A stretch of DNA of 64,000 nucleotides, taken from NCBI RefSeq assembly GCF_000214825.1, contig NC_015581.1:1488001-1552000 (forward strand), given 5' to 3'. Source of the DNA: Thiomicrospira cyclica ALM1. GTDB lineage: Bacteria; Pseudomonadota; Gammaproteobacteria; Thiomicrospirales; Thiomicrospiraceae. Position 1 is the stretch's first letter, and each line of letters opens with the position of its first letter. The notes under the pieces were generated by a model, which did not search any database, was not told where the DNA came from, and was given only the letters and a program-made list of their open reading frames with translations. Positions 10,410 to 19,825 of the stretch are shown piece by piece. The translations under genes were made by a program, and so were the position numbers.

Positions 10410-11675
10410 CTAACGGGTGAAATGCAGGGTTTGTCCTAACATTTTTGGCGTCACCAACACCAAACCTTTTTCATCCACATAAAAACGTTTCGCATCCTCA
10501 ACAGGATCTTCGCCAATAACCGTGCCTTCCGGAATATAGCAACCTTTGTCAATAATGGCATTTTGGATTCGGCAATTACGACCGACTTCTACGCGCGGCA
10601 ACAAAACCGAATCTTTAATCATGGTATAGCTGTGTAAAAAACAACCACTGGAAATAACAGAGCGCTTGACCTTAGCACCTGACAAAATACAACCCGCAGA
10701 AATCATTGAGTCAATTGCTTGCCCTCGGCGACCCTCATCATCAAAGGCAAATTTTGCCGGTGGCATTTGTGCCTGATAGGTCCATATCGGCCAATCGCGA
10801 TTATATAAATTCAGTTCTGGCGTAATGGAACACAAATCTAAACTGGCTTGCCAATAAGACTCAAGGGTTCCAACATCACGCCAATAGGCTGGCTCATCTT
10901 TATCATCAACAAACGGATAAGCTTGTACGTTATATTCATTGATAATTGATGGAATAATGTCCTTACCAAAATCATTTGAAGAGTTGGGATTGTCATGGTC
11001 TTCGATGAGCTTTTGAAATAAAAATTCCGTCGAAAAGATATAAATACCCATCGATGCCAGCGCCTTTTCTGGCTTGCCTGGCATCGCCTCTGGATTTGCT
11101 GGCTTTTCAGTGAACTTGGTAATTTTAAAATCTTTATTGACCGACATCACGCCAAAACCCGTGGCCTCCATGCGCGGCACCTCGATACAACCAATGGTCA
11201 CATCCGCACCAGATTGGGCATGGGTATAGAGCATTTTGGAATAATCCATCGAGTAAATATGATCGCCACCTAACACCATCACATACTCAGGCGTATGACG
11301 TCTTACAATGTCTAAGTTCTGATAAAGCGCATCGGCGGTTCCTTTGTACCATTCCTTATCAATACGTTGTTGAGCCGGTAAGAGTTCAACAAACTCACCG
11401 ACTTCATAGCGCATAAAGCTCCACGCGCGCTGCACATGGCGAATCAAAGAGTGCGACTTATATTGGGTTAACACGCCAATTTTACGAATCCCAGAATTAA
11501 CACAATTCGACAAAACAAAATCGATAATCCGATACTTACCGCCAAATGGCACCGCCGGTTTTGCGCGCCATTCTGTAAGGTTTTTAAGACGACTTCCTTC
11601 GCCTCCAGCTAACACCAACGCCAGCGTTTTGCGAGTCAAATCGTTACTGCTTTTTGTTTCTATATAATTTTTCAT
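10410..11675 (-). CDS. glgC: Glucose-1-phosphate adenylyltransferase
   Basis: Makes ADP-glucose, the committed step of glycogen synthesis. 421 residues. N-terminal nucleotidyltransferase motif [11 protein letters not shown], substrate motifs such as GTADALYQN and [10 protein letters not shown], and a C-terminal left-handed beta-helix with repeated hexapeptides ([17 protein letters not shown]). The frame is open to a GTG at 11696, but the ATG at 11675 has a strong GAGG site 6-7 nt upstream and is preferred. Confidence 0.96.
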   Translation of the reverse strand: MKNYIETKSSNDLTRKTLALVLAGGEGSRLKNLTEWRAKPAVPFGGKYRIIDFVLSNCVNSGIRKIGVLTQYKSHSLIRHVQRAWSFMRYEVGEFVELLPAQQRIDKEWYKGTADALYQNLDIVRRHTPEYVMVLGGDHIYSMDYSKMLYTHAQSGADVTIGCIEVPRMEATGFGVMSVNKDFKITKFTEKPANPEAMPGKPEKALASMGIYIFSTEFLFQKLIEDHDNPNSSNDFGKDIIPSIINEYNVQAYPFVDDKDEPAYWRDVGTLESYWQASLDLCSITPELNLYNRDWPIWTYQAQMPPAKFAFDDEGRRGQAIDSMISAGCILSGAKVKRSVISSGCFLHSYTMIKDSVLLPRVEVGRNCRIQNAIIDKGCYIPEGTVIGEDPVEDAKRFYVDEKGLVLVTPKMLGQTLHFTR

Positions 11676-11711
11676 AGTATCCTCGTGCGATGTCACAGTA
11701 TTGCTTAATTG

Positions 11712-12722
11712 TTATAGATAGGTTGGCTGATCATGGAGTTGATGGCTGGCATAGTTGCGGGCACCCAGCAAGCCTAAATCCAGTGCTTTAACAAGATGCA
11801 AGGCACAATTCTCAACAATCGGCTGCATGCGACCTTTTTGCTGTAAGCGTGTTAAAAACGCTGGCACTTCCATCCATCTTACAAGTTTTGGTGCCATGCC
11901 ACCAGCGATATATATGCCGCCAAAAGCCGGCCAACATAATGCCATATTACCAATAAATTGACCGTAATAACCCCAAAAAAGCCTGATGGCCTCAATTGCA
12001 ATGTTATCACCCGTATCCGCTAAACTTGCAATAGTCGGTGCTGAAGGTCCATGCGCTGACGCAAAGGCCGATTGCTGGGATAAAAACTGATAAATAGCCA
12101 CCAACCCATCTCCGGACACTAAACGCTCAAATGAGACATGAGTCCAAGATTGCATTAACCAGGCCTGCAACTGGCTATCTTGTTTGGTAATCGGCGCAAA
12201 ATCGATGTGACCAGCTTCCGTCGCCACCACCGATAACTCTGTTCCATAACCACGCAATAACGCGACCCCTAATCCCGTACCCGCGCCTACTAAAAGTCGC
12301 AAGTCATTAGTCTGATGAGACAAGGGTGAATAAATAATCTGACTGTCTTTACTGGTCAGCGAATCCAATGCATAAGCCGCAATCGTAAAATCATTAAGCA
12401 GTGCAACCTGTGCCTGAAGAAATCGCTTTTGAAGAGTGGCTTCTGAAATAAACCAATTAAGATTTGTAAACTGAACCTGCCCCGCTTTGACCGGACCTGC
12501 TGCGCCAATCACCACGGCTTGAAAGTTTGTGGCATTCGCTGAGGCAACCACCTGATCGAGCAAGGCATCAAATGTCTCATATGCCTCACTTGCGTAGCGC
12601 TGATCTGACACACACAACCAGTCCTGTTTGTCATCTTGACCCGCTGGAAACCGGTCACGCTGCCAAATTTGAAAGCGACTATTCGTGCCGCCAATATCCG
12701 CTATCAAAATGGTTTGTTGCAT
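11712..12722 (-). CDS. glk: Glucokinase
   Basis: Phosphorylates glucose to glucose 6-phosphate. 336 residues; ATP-binding phosphate-1 motif ADIGGTNSRF at the N terminus, GAGTGLG in the middle and a GGIYIAGGMAPK motif near the C terminus, as in proteobacterial Glk. Start at 12722 (MQQTILIADIGG) is chosen over an upstream TTG at 12746 because an AGAGGG site precedes it by 7 nt. In this locus it would recover free glucose made by MalQ and the GH57 enzyme. Confidence 0.93.
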   Translation of the reverse strand: MQQTILIADIGGTNSRFQIWQRDRFPAGQDDKQDWLCVSDQRYASEAYETFDALLDQVVASANATNFQAVVIGAAGPVKAGQVQFTNLNWFISEATLQKRFLQAQVALLNDFTIAAYALDSLTSKDSQIIYSPLSHQTNDLRLLVGAGTGLGVALLRGYGTELSVVATEAGHIDFAPITKQDSQLQAWLMQSWTHVSFERLVSGDGLVAIYQFLSQQSAFASAHGPSAPTIASLADTGDNIAIEAIRLFWGYYGQFIGNMALCWPAFGGIYIAGGMAPKLVRWMEVPAFLTRLQQKGRMQPIVENCALHLVKALDLGLLGARNYASHQLHDQPTYL

Positions 12723-12769
12723 AAATAAGCCCTCTATTTCAAGCAATCGGGCTTACAAGAAATGCCCGA

Positions 12770-13336
12770 TTAGTTGTGATTAAATGCGAGATCTAAGCCT
12801 TCACAAATCAGATGGTTCACCAGAGTATGGGCCTCTTGAATACGTGCTGTTGTAGTCGAATCAACACAAATTGCGAAATCCGCTTGCCCTGCTAACGGAT
12901 TCGGTCCCTGGCCGGTTAAGGCAAAAGTAACCAAACCTTGCTGCTTCGCTTGTTGTAGTGCTTGCAACACATTGACGCTGTGGCCGGATGTTGAAATAGC
13001 GACCAGCATATCACCCGCTTGTCCCAATGCGGCTATTTGGCGTGAAAACACCGAAGCGAAATCAAAATCATTGGAGTGCGCGGTTAACAATGAAGTATCT
13101 GTTGTTAATGCTATTGAAGCTAACGGGCGACGATTAACCACATAACGCACCATCAACTCGGCGGACATATGCTGGGCTTCTGCCGCACTGCCACCGTTGC
13201 CACACCATAACACCTTGTGACCGCTATTAAGTGCGTGAATCATCGCATCGGTCACCGCACCCACTGTCGCCGACTGGCTAAACACCGATGCTATCGCCTG
13301 CTGATGCGCGCGCTCAACACTGGCAAAATCAACCAT
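12770..13336 (-). CDS. gmhA: Sedoheptulose-7-phosphate isomerase (SIS domain)
   Basis: First step of ADP-heptose synthesis for the LPS inner core. 188 residues forming a single SIS domain; the motifs CGNGGSAAEAQHMSAELMVRY and ISTSGHS are typical of GmhA, and the GNGGSA stretch separates it from generic SIS regulators. It overlaps the end of hldE by 8 nt, so the two heptose genes are coupled. 47 nt separate it from glk downstream. Confidence 0.92.
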   Translation of the reverse strand: MVDFASVERAHQQAIASVFSQSATVGAVTDAMIHALNSGHKVLWCGNGGSAAEAQHMSAELMVRYVVNRRPLASIALTTDTSLLTAHSNDFDFASVFSRQIAALGQAGDMLVAISTSGHSVNVLQALQQAKQQGLVTFALTGQGPNPLAGQADFAICVDSTTTARIQEAHTLVNHLICEGLDLAFNHN

Positions 13337-14753
13337 GTTCCGCCCCTTTAATTCGCGTCACGATATCGCTAGTGGAAAAGCCGTCCCAAAAGGATAACAC
13401 CTCAACTTGACCACCACGTGCAAATACACACTTCGCGCCGGCAATCTGCTCCGGACTATAATCGCCACCTTTAACTAACACATCCGGCTGTAAGGCACAG
13501 ATCAGTCGCTCCGGCGTATCCTCTTCAAAAGGTACTACCCAATCCACACAACTGAGTGCCGCTAACAGTTCCATGCGACTGGCTAACGGCACAACAGGAC
13601 GAGCTGGCCCCTTTAAACGTGCCACTGACGCATCGCTGTTAACCGCAACAATTAGGCGATCACCCAATTTCGCCGCTTCATTTAAGTAGCGCACATGACC
13701 AGAATGCAAAATATCAAAACAGCCATTGGTAATAACCACACGCTCGCCCTGCGCTTGTGCCGCTTGAATTAAGGCGATTAAATCCGCTTCCGAAGGGGAC
13801 ACATAGCCCTGGTGACGATGACGCAACTGAAGATAATCATCGAGTTCGGCGCGGCTTACTGATGAAGTACCCACTTTGCGCACTACAACGCTCGCTGCAG
13901 CATTGGCTAAATACACCGCTTTAGTCCAGGCTAGTCCCGCTGCCATCGCAGTAGCCAACGTTGCCATCACCGTATCACCGGCACCAGTCACATCAAACAC
14001 GTCTTGAGCTTCAGACGATAATAAATAGGGATTCGCTTGATGACTGATTAACGCCATACCATGCTCGGAACGGGTCACTAACAGTGCTTGCAAATCCAAC
14101 TGCGCCACTAAGTCTTGCGCTTTTGCAATGAGGGACTGATCATCGTGGCAGGCTCCAACAATTAACTCAAACTCACTTTGATTGGGCTTAATCAGCGTGG
14201 CACCGCGATAGCGCTCAAAATCCAGTCCTTTCGGATCAACTAAAACCGGAATGTTTAAAGCACGAGCGGCGCCAATCATCTGCGCCACCTCAACTAAGGC
14301 ACCCTTGGCATAATCGGAAATAACCAACAAGTCGAATCCAGCGAGTTTTACAGCAACCAACTTGGCTAAAGCTTGCGCAGAATCGGTCGGCACAGGTTGC
14401 TCAAAATCCATGCGAATCAGTTGTTGATGGTGACTCAGCACGCGAAGTTTGCAAATCGTGCCACTTTGGCAATAGACCCAATCAGCGGCCACATGATGTT
14501 CTGCCAACACCTGTTGCAACTGTTCACCAGAGCGATCTTGGCCAACAATCCCTAGCAAATGCACCTGCGCACCTAAGGTAGCAATATTCAAAGCCACGTT
14601 AGCGGCACCACCGGCACGGTATTCATCAGCGCTCACCTTCACCACCGGCACCGGCGCCTCAGGTGAAATTCGACCGGCTTTACCCGTCCAATATTGATCT
14701 AACATTACATCGCCAACGACTAACACCTTGGCATTGGAAAAATTCTCAGTCAT
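13329..14753 (-). CDS. hldE: Bifunctional heptose-7-phosphate kinase / heptose-1-phosphate adenylyltransferase
   Basis: 474 residues, full fusion. N-terminal PfkB-type kinase (about 1-315) with GAGDTVMATL anion-hole motif; C-terminal cytidylyltransferase-like domain starting near residue 340 with NGCFDILHSGHVRYL. Makes ADP-heptose precursors in the cytoplasm. First gene of the minus-strand run that continues through gmhA and the glycogen genes. A possible promoter lies upstream at 14822-14850. Confidence 0.97.
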   Translation of the reverse strand: MTENFSNAKVLVVGDVMLDQYWTGKAGRISPEAPVPVVKVSADEYRAGGAANVALNIATLGAQVHLLGIVGQDRSGEQLQQVLAEHHVAADWVYCQSGTICKLRVLSHHQQLIRMDFEQPVPTDSAQALAKLVAVKLAGFDLLVISDYAKGALVEVAQMIGAARALNIPVLVDPKGLDFERYRGATLIKPNQSEFELIVGACHDDQSLIAKAQDLVAQLDLQALLVTRSEHGMALISHQANPYLLSSEAQDVFDVTGAGDTVMATLATAMAAGLAWTKAVYLANAAASVVVRKVGTSSVSRAELDDYLQLRHRHQGYVSPSEADLIALIQAAQAQGERVVITNGCFDILHSGHVRYLNEAAKLGDRLIVAVNSDASVARLKGPARPVVPLASRMELLAALSCVDWVVPFEEDTPERLICALQPDVLVKGGDYSPEQIAGAKCVFARGGQVEVLSFWDGFSTSDIVTRIKGAEHG

Positions 14754-14821
14754 AGATATTCAAAGTTTTACCGAATAGCAGAAGCACTAGAACCGCTACA
14801 GTCCGCATGGATGAAAATATG

Positions 14822-14850
14822 GTCTAAGCCAGTAGGATTCTGGCTGTCAA
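14822..14850 (-). promoter_or_regulatory. Possible promoter with palindromic spacer upstream of hldE
   Basis: Minus strand TTGACA (14845-14850) is a perfect -35 box, but the -10 about 17-18 nt away is weak (TAGACC/TTAGAC). The spacer holds the inverted repeat AGCCAG...CTGGCT (14827-14845), which could be an operator. The rest of the 226-nt interval 14754-14979 holds only AT-rich sequence and the divergent promoter of the PagL gene. Confidence 0.35.
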
Positions 14851-14936
14851 CATTTAGCCTTTAATTTAATTAGAATTCTAGCAGGATTCCTCAGTAGAAA
14901 AACTAAATAATGCACCCAAGAAGCACTTAATCCCAC

Positions 14937-14942
14937 TATAAT
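14937..14942 (+). promoter_or_regulatory. Candidate -10 box for the PagL-like gene
   Basis: Perfect TATAAT 37 nt before the start codon. No convincing -35 at 16-18 nt upstream, so the promoter may need an activator or be weak. Confidence 0.45.
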
Positions 14943-14979
14943 GTGAGAGGGTCACTTCTATTTTTGTTAGGTAAATCAT

Positions 14980-15645
14980 ATGAAAAACCGTTTTTTATCA
15001 CACGCGAAAGCGACGCTTTTACTCCTCCCATTAACTTTTGCCATTACCTTAGCGCCTCAAGCGGTTAAGGCCGATGAAGTAGGAGGTGCCTTATGGCGAG
15101 GAGCAACCTACGCAACCATTGCCGCAGTGGCTTACACAAACCCTTTCAACGCCGACTCTTTCCGCTTCACAACGGGCGCTTATCCCGACCATGATGCCAT
15201 TCAATTTGAAGCCAACTTGCGCTACGATCTAACCGAAACCAAACACTTATTCCGAGCAGTGACCATAACCCCCTTTCTTGATGTGAGTTATTCAGCCTGG
15301 CAGTTTAGCAAAGATGGCCTCAATTTAACCAATAAAGGCAACGTTCTTGGCATAGCACCGGGCGCCCGCATTGAGTGGCCAACGTTTTTGTATGTGCTTG
15401 ACTTTATCGATGTTCGCGCGGGTGTGAGTATTTTGGCCCCAACACAACTTGAAAACAAAGACGATACTGTTCGTGATTTCGGTGGTAACTTCACCTTCTC
15501 TGAACAGTTTGCGATGGGTGGCTATTTTTCTGAGCAAAAACGCTGGGAATGGCAGGTAGGTATCCAGCATCATTCAAATCACAATATATATGAACAAAAC
15601 AATGGCATAGAGTTTTACAATATTACAATCGGTTATAATTATTAA
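14980..15645 (+). CDS. PagL-type lipid A 3-O-deacylase (acyloxyacyl hydrolase)
   Basis: Outer-membrane beta-barrel enzyme that removes the 3-position acyl chain of lipid A. 221 residues with a signal peptide of about 31 residues ending VKA. The catalytic triad of the family is visible: His197 and Ser199 in QHHSNHN, and Glu211 in NNGIEFY; the H-x-S spacing and the 12-residue S to E spacing match PagL. The C terminus ends in an aromatic residue, as in outer-membrane proteins. Divergent from hldE and upstream of kdsD-waaA, which fits a role in LPS. Confidence 0.85.
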   Translation: MKNRFLSHAKATLLLLPLTFAITLAPQAVKADEVGGALWRGATYATIAAVAYTNPFNADSFRFTTGAYPDHDAIQFEANLRYDLTETKHLFRAVTITPFLDVSYSAWQFSKDGLNLTNKGNVLGIAPGARIEWPTFLYVLDFIDVRAGVSILAPTQLENKDDTVRDFGGNFTFSEQFAMGGYFSEQKRWEWQVGIQHHSNHNIYEQNNGIEFYNITIGYNY

Positions 15646-15691
15646 CTCATATTTATGCGAAATCTAGCCCAATGGAGCCGATGTAAACTCT

Positions 15692-16636
15692 ATGTCACAA
15701 CCTAGTCACCTAACCATTGCTAAACAGGTTTTTGAAATTGAAGCGCAAGCCATCGAAAACCTTATTCTTCAGCTTGATGAACAATTTGAACTGAGTGTCG
15801 ATGCGATTTTGCAATCCACCGGTCGCGTGGTTATTTGCGGCATGGGTAAATCGGGTTTGATTGGTAAAAAAATCATGGCAACCCTAGCCAGTACCGGTAC
15901 GCCTTGTTTTTTCATGCACCCAGGTGAAGCCTTTCATGGTGACCTAGGCATGGTCTCGCCTGAAGATGTGTTTATTGCTTTATCCAATTCTGGTGAAACC
16001 GAAGAGGTGATTCGACTACTGCCTTTTCTAAAAGATAATGGCAACATCATTATTGCCATGACCGGGCGACCCGATTCGACCCTAGCTAAAAACTCTAATC
16101 ACCATCTCAACATTGCGGTACCCAAAGAAGCTTGCCCTCTGCAATTAGCGCCGACCTCCTCCACAACAGCTACACTCGTTATGGGCGATGCATTAGCCAT
16201 CGCACTCATGCAAGCTCGTGACTTCAAACCCCACGATTTCGCCCGATTCCATCCAGGTGGTAGTTTGGGTCGCAAGCTTCTCACCAAAGTGAAACATGAA
16301 ATGCGTACCGGCCCACTGCCCATTGTTGCAGCTGATGCCAATATGAAAGAGGTTATTCACACTATAAGTGATGGCCGTCTGGGCTTATGTATTGTGGGTG
16401 AAGCAGAAGGCATTATTACCGATGGTGATTTAAGACGCCACCTTGATCAAGACGCCGCCGCGCTTATGACCAAAAAAGCGGCTGATATTATGACACCTCA
16501 GCCAAAAACTATTGAGGCCAATGCCAAGCTCTCCCAAGCAGAAGAACTGATGAATCAAGTGAAAATTGCATCACTCCTCGTCACGGAAGCAGACAAGTTG
16601 GTCGGCGTTATCCAAATTTATGACCTCAACCGTTAA
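15692..16636 (+). CDS. kdsD: Arabinose-5-phosphate isomerase
   Basis: Converts ribulose 5-phosphate to arabinose 5-phosphate for Kdo synthesis. 314 residues: SIS domain (about 30-180, with GMGKSGLIGKKI and SNSGETEE) followed by two CBS repeats (about 205-314). No kdsC follows; instead the Kdo transferase gene waaA overlaps its 3' end by 17 nt. Confidence 0.93.
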   Translation: MSQPSHLTIAKQVFEIEAQAIENLILQLDEQFELSVDAILQSTGRVVICGMGKSGLIGKKIMATLASTGTPCFFMHPGEAFHGDLGMVSPEDVFIALSNSGETEEVIRLLPFLKDNGNIIIAMTGRPDSTLAKNSNHHLNIAVPKEACPLQLAPTSSTTATLVMGDALAIALMQARDFKPHDFARFHPGGSLGRKLLTKVKHEMRTGPLPIVAADANMKEVIHTISDGRLGLCIVGEAEGIITDGDLRRHLDQDAAALMTKKAADIMTPQPKTIEANAKLSQAEELMNQVKIASLLVTEADKLVGVIQIYDLNR

Positions 16637-17981
16637 CCGGCCGCCTAAGCCTGCCAGTCAGCAGGCCTGGTTAGGCCGTTTTGCATTATCAATCTATCGT
16701 GCATTGCTCTATCTAGCCTTACCACTTGTTGCCGTGGCGGCTTGGCGGCGCTGTCGCAAAGTGCGGCATCCGCAACTCATTGCCAAACTCAGTCCGAAAG
16801 CCTGCTGGCTAGCGCGGTTTGGCGTTACCCCAGCACAGCTACCAACTGGCGGAATATGGGTTCACGCGGTATCGGTCGGTGAAACCCGGTCGATTTTTCC
16901 GTTGCTTGAACACCTGCATCAACAACATCCAGACTTACCCATCACCCTAACCAGTGGCTCTACCCAAGGTGCCGTCCAAGCGCTGCAATTCTGCCCAGTA
17001 CCGATTTATCACCAAATGATTCCTTATGACTACCCTTTTGCCGTCAACAAGTTTCTTAAACGCTTGCGACCCAAATTGGTGTTGATGGTTGAAACAGAAA
17101 TTTGGCCCAACCTCTACCACGCCTGCACCCAACAACAAATCCCTCTCATGTTAATCAATGCACGCCTAAAAGCGGGCTCTTTTGAGGCCTATCAACGCTG
17201 GGCAAAGCCTTTGATGCAACAGGCCTTGCAACATCCACAGCTGATTGGCGCTCAATTTGATACCGATCGCGAACGCTTTATTGCCCTTGGTGCGCCAGAG
17301 CAACGGGTAAAAACCCTGGGCAATTTAAAGTTTGATATTCAAGTCCCTGACCAGATTCAGCAGGACGCTCAGCTATGGCGCCAACAGCTAGCGCACCCCG
17401 AGCGCTTTGTTTGGGTTGCCGCCAGCACCCATTCCGATGAAGAAGCCTTAATGATTAAAGCGCATCAGCAACTGCTAAAAACCCATCCTGACGCGCTATT
17501 AATTTTAGTACCCCGCCACGCGGATCGATTTGGCGAAGTAGCCGAATTACTGGCATCTTATCCACAACAACTCAGCTGGCAAAAACGCAGTCAAAATCAA
17601 GACAGTCCTCCAGACGGTTCCATCTATCTCGCCGATACCATGGGCGAATTGTTACTCTGGTTTGCGGTTTCTAATGCGGCGTTTATTGGCGGTAGCATGG
17701 TGAACTTTGGCGGCCATAATATTCTCGAACCCGCCGCCTTAGCTAAACCGGTATTATCCGGCACCCATTACCAAAACCTCACCTCACTCTATGACAGCTT
17801 TATCGCCGACCAGGGTTTACAGGTTTGTGCCACACCCGAAGCACTTGCTCAAACCCTGAGCCAATTAGCCGATAATCCCGATCAACAAACACGCTGGGGT
17901 CAACAAGCCCTGCAAGCACTGCATAATCAAACCGGCTCACTGGCCAAACACTATCACGAAATACGCCGTTTTTTATCGTAA
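16620..17981 (+). CDS. waaA: 3-deoxy-D-manno-octulosonic acid (Kdo) transferase
   Basis: Adds Kdo to lipid IVA at the inner membrane (GT30). 453 residues from the start at 16620, with an N-terminal membrane segment (about 17-40) and the motifs GGIWVHAVSVGE, VETEIWPN and GGSMVNFGGHNILEPAA. The frame is open to 16566, but the ATG at 16620 overlaps kdsD by only 17 nt and gives the normal N terminus. With kdsD it forms a two-gene Kdo unit. Confidence 0.94.
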   Translation: MTSTVNRPPKPASQQAWLGRFALSIYRALLYLALPLVAVAAWRRCRKVRHPQLIAKLSPKACWLARFGVTPAQLPTGGIWVHAVSVGETRSIFPLLEHLHQQHPDLPITLTSGSTQGAVQALQFCPVPIYHQMIPYDYPFAVNKFLKRLRPKLVLMVETEIWPNLYHACTQQQIPLMLINARLKAGSFEAYQRWAKPLMQQALQHPQLIGAQFDTDRERFIALGAPEQRVKTLGNLKFDIQVPDQIQQDAQLWRQQLAHPERFVWVAASTHSDEEALMIKAHQQLLKTHPDALLILVPRHADRFGEVAELLASYPQQLSWQKRSQNQDSPPDGSIYLADTMGELLLWFAVSNAAFIGGSMVNFGGHNILEPAALAKPVLSGTHYQNLTSLYDSFIADQGLQVCATPEALAQTLSQLADNPDQQTRWGQQALQALHNQTGSLAKHYHEIRRFLS

Positions 17982-17989
17982 AAGCTTAT

Positions 17990-18041
17990 TTACAAGTCAA
18001 TAAATAATAAGTAAAATAACGTATTATTTATTGACTTGTAA
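17990..18041 (+). repeat. Perfect 20-bp inverted repeat before the prepilin genes
   Basis: Arms 17990-18009 and 18022-18041 are exact reverse complements around a 12-nt spacer. The right arm ends 3 nt before the ATG at 18045 and occupies the position of the ribosome site, so in RNA it would form a long AT-rich stem next to the start codon. It also ends 8 nt after waaA. It contains TTGACT, which could act as a -35. It could be an operator, a waaA 3' structure or a translational block. Confidence 0.85.
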
Positions 18042-18044
18042 CAC

Positions 18045-18899
18045 ATGATAAAAACGCACTCACAACAGGGGCTTATTTTAAGTCTTATCGTATTTTGGTT
18101 ATTTTTGATCAGCTTGATTCTGTTGCTAAACCTACGCCCAACAACGGCGCAACTCACTTGGCAAGCGCAAAACAAACAAATCGTCCATTTAGCCTGGACC
18201 CGAGAACAACTTTGGCAATTTAGTCAACAAACCCCACAACTCTACGCTACCGACACCAATGGACGGTTTTACGATGCTAATCGTATCCCTAGCCCCGGCT
18301 ACTTCCCCTGCCCAGACACCAACAACAATGGCCAAAGCAACGCGCCCTGCGGCCAAGGTCAAGCGATTGCAATAGGTCGCTTACCCAAAAACATAGCAAC
18401 ACGCAGTATTAACTTTACGCCCTACCATATACCTGAGTTTAGCCTAGGCTATGCCGTAGATAGTCGCTATGTTATCCAGAACTCTGATTATCATAATCCG
18501 CCTATTCAACGATTTGCACCACTCAATGTCATCTATCCGGGTGAAGCCGGGCTCCAAAATTTACAAGGGCAACCCAGTGTCGCCTTGCTATTTATTATTC
18601 CCGCTGATGAAGACTTTAACCAAGAAATTTGGCATCAGGCTGTTCAGCAATCACCGCAGCATCCAGACAGACAAGCCTTTAACGATCGGTTTCCGTTACA
18701 ACAGGCTTTAACACTGGAACAATGGCAAGACCGGATGCAGAGTCAAGTCGCATCTTTTTCTGCCACACTGTGTGAGCTAGCGCCAGATCAACCCCATTGG
18801 TTTAATGCCTGCACCAATCCGCAACAACCCACTCCCAACTGTCCAAACCAGCAACCGGCTAACCCAACTGGGAGTGATTGGCGGGCGCTATTATGTTGA
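18045..18899 (+). CDS. Prepilin-like protein with PCPD motif (PilX/GspK-type N terminus)
   Basis: 284 residues. A short basic leader (MIKTHSQQG) precedes a long hydrophobic helix, as in prepilin peptidase substrates cleaved after Gly; the residue at +5 is not Glu, as in PilX/GspK-type minor pilins. The exported part has YFPCPDTNNNGQ, then GRLP and LGYAVDS, a pattern shared with the next two genes. Cys-rich C terminus, possibly disulphide-bonded. No ribosome site is visible; the inverted repeat lies directly upstream. First of three tandem relatives; exact role unknown. Confidence 0.75.
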   Translation: MIKTHSQQGLILSLIVFWLFLISLILLLNLRPTTAQLTWQAQNKQIVHLAWTREQLWQFSQQTPQLYATDTNGRFYDANRIPSPGYFPCPDTNNNGQSNAPCGQGQAIAIGRLPKNIATRSINFTPYHIPEFSLGYAVDSRYVIQNSDYHNPPIQRFAPLNVIYPGEAGLQNLQGQPSVALLFIIPADEDFNQEIWHQAVQQSPQHPDRQAFNDRFPLQQALTLEQWQDRMQSQVASFSATLCELAPDQPHWFNACTNPQQPTPNCPNQQPANPTGSDWRALLC

Positions 18900-19825
18900 A
18901 AAAAACCCACAATACGAAGCAAGGGGGGTTAAGTCTGCTTGACCTCATTATCGCGATCGGGCTCACTGGCCTCATCATTCAACTAGGTTGGCAACTAGGC
19001 AATCAATACCAACGCCAGCAAGGCCTTGCTAAGTCCGAGACACAACTTAATATGGCTATGAATGCCTTAGAACACCATTTAATTAGAATGGCTTACCTAC
19101 CCTGTCCTGATACAACCGGAGATGGATTAGAAAACCGTCATAACAGTGGACGCTGCATCGCCAACCATGGCCGCTGGCCATTTTTAACCCTAATGACCAC
19201 TAGCGCTACAGATGGATTTGGCCAACCGATTTATTATGCGGTTCATCAATGGGCAACCAGCGACACTTCAGCACGTAATCATCGCTACGCCTGCGCTAGC
19301 GCAAGCTTATTTGCATTCCAAGGCTCAATTAACAACAGCTTTTATCAAAACCCAACGGGTGCTTTGTTTTGCACTCAAGCCCAATGCGGTCATACGGAAC
19401 CAGCGGGATATGACCCTTTGGTCCATGATGACCAGCCCTGGTGCCAATCAATAAAACTGATGCGTGACACTCCGCCTTACTTTAATCGCCTAACCCCGCC
19501 ATTAGGAACTAGTAGCGCGCTAAGCGGCAGTTTACGCGTCTGCGCAAATAACCCGAATGCATGTCGTTCCAACACTCCTCGTAGCCAACATGCCGGCAAT
19601 CAAGTGGTCGCTGTCTTAATCAGCTTTGGTGCTAATGGGCATACGGCTTGGCATGATTGTGCTCAGCTGAACGAACGTGAGCAGATGAACTGTAACTACA
19701 ACGGGTATTTTCAACAAGACCCACTCAGTCGGGATTTTGACGACCAATTACGCTGGCTAACCATTCATCGCATTAAGGACTTACTTCATGATCAAATTGA
19801 CTGGCATCAAACTGCAGCGAACTAA
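18893..19825 (+). CDS. Prepilin-like protein with PCPD motif
   Basis: 310 residues. N terminus KQGG followed by LSLLDLIIAIGLTGLI, a prepilin-type helix with Asp instead of the usual Glu at +5. After the helix comes YLPCPDTTGDGLENR, then GRWPFLTL and PIYYAVHQWA, the same layout as its neighbours; at least eight further Cys. The start at 18893 overlaps the stop of the first gene and is preferred over an in-frame ATG at 18878. Its 3' end overlaps the third gene by 38 nt. Likely a minor pseudopilin; the machinery it uses is not in this window. Confidence 0.75.
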   Translation: MLKKTHNTKQGGLSLLDLIIAIGLTGLIIQLGWQLGNQYQRQQGLAKSETQLNMAMNALEHHLIRMAYLPCPDTTGDGLENRHNSGRCIANHGRWPFLTLMTTSATDGFGQPIYYAVHQWATSDTSARNHRYACASASLFAFQGSINNSFYQNPTGALFCTQAQCGHTEPAGYDPLVHDDQPWCQSIKLMRDTPPYFNRLTPPLGTSSALSGSLRVCANNPNACRSNTPRSQHAGNQVVAVLISFGANGHTAWHDCAQLNEREQMNCNYNGYFQQDPLSRDFDDQLRWLTIHRIKDLLHDQIDWHQTAAN

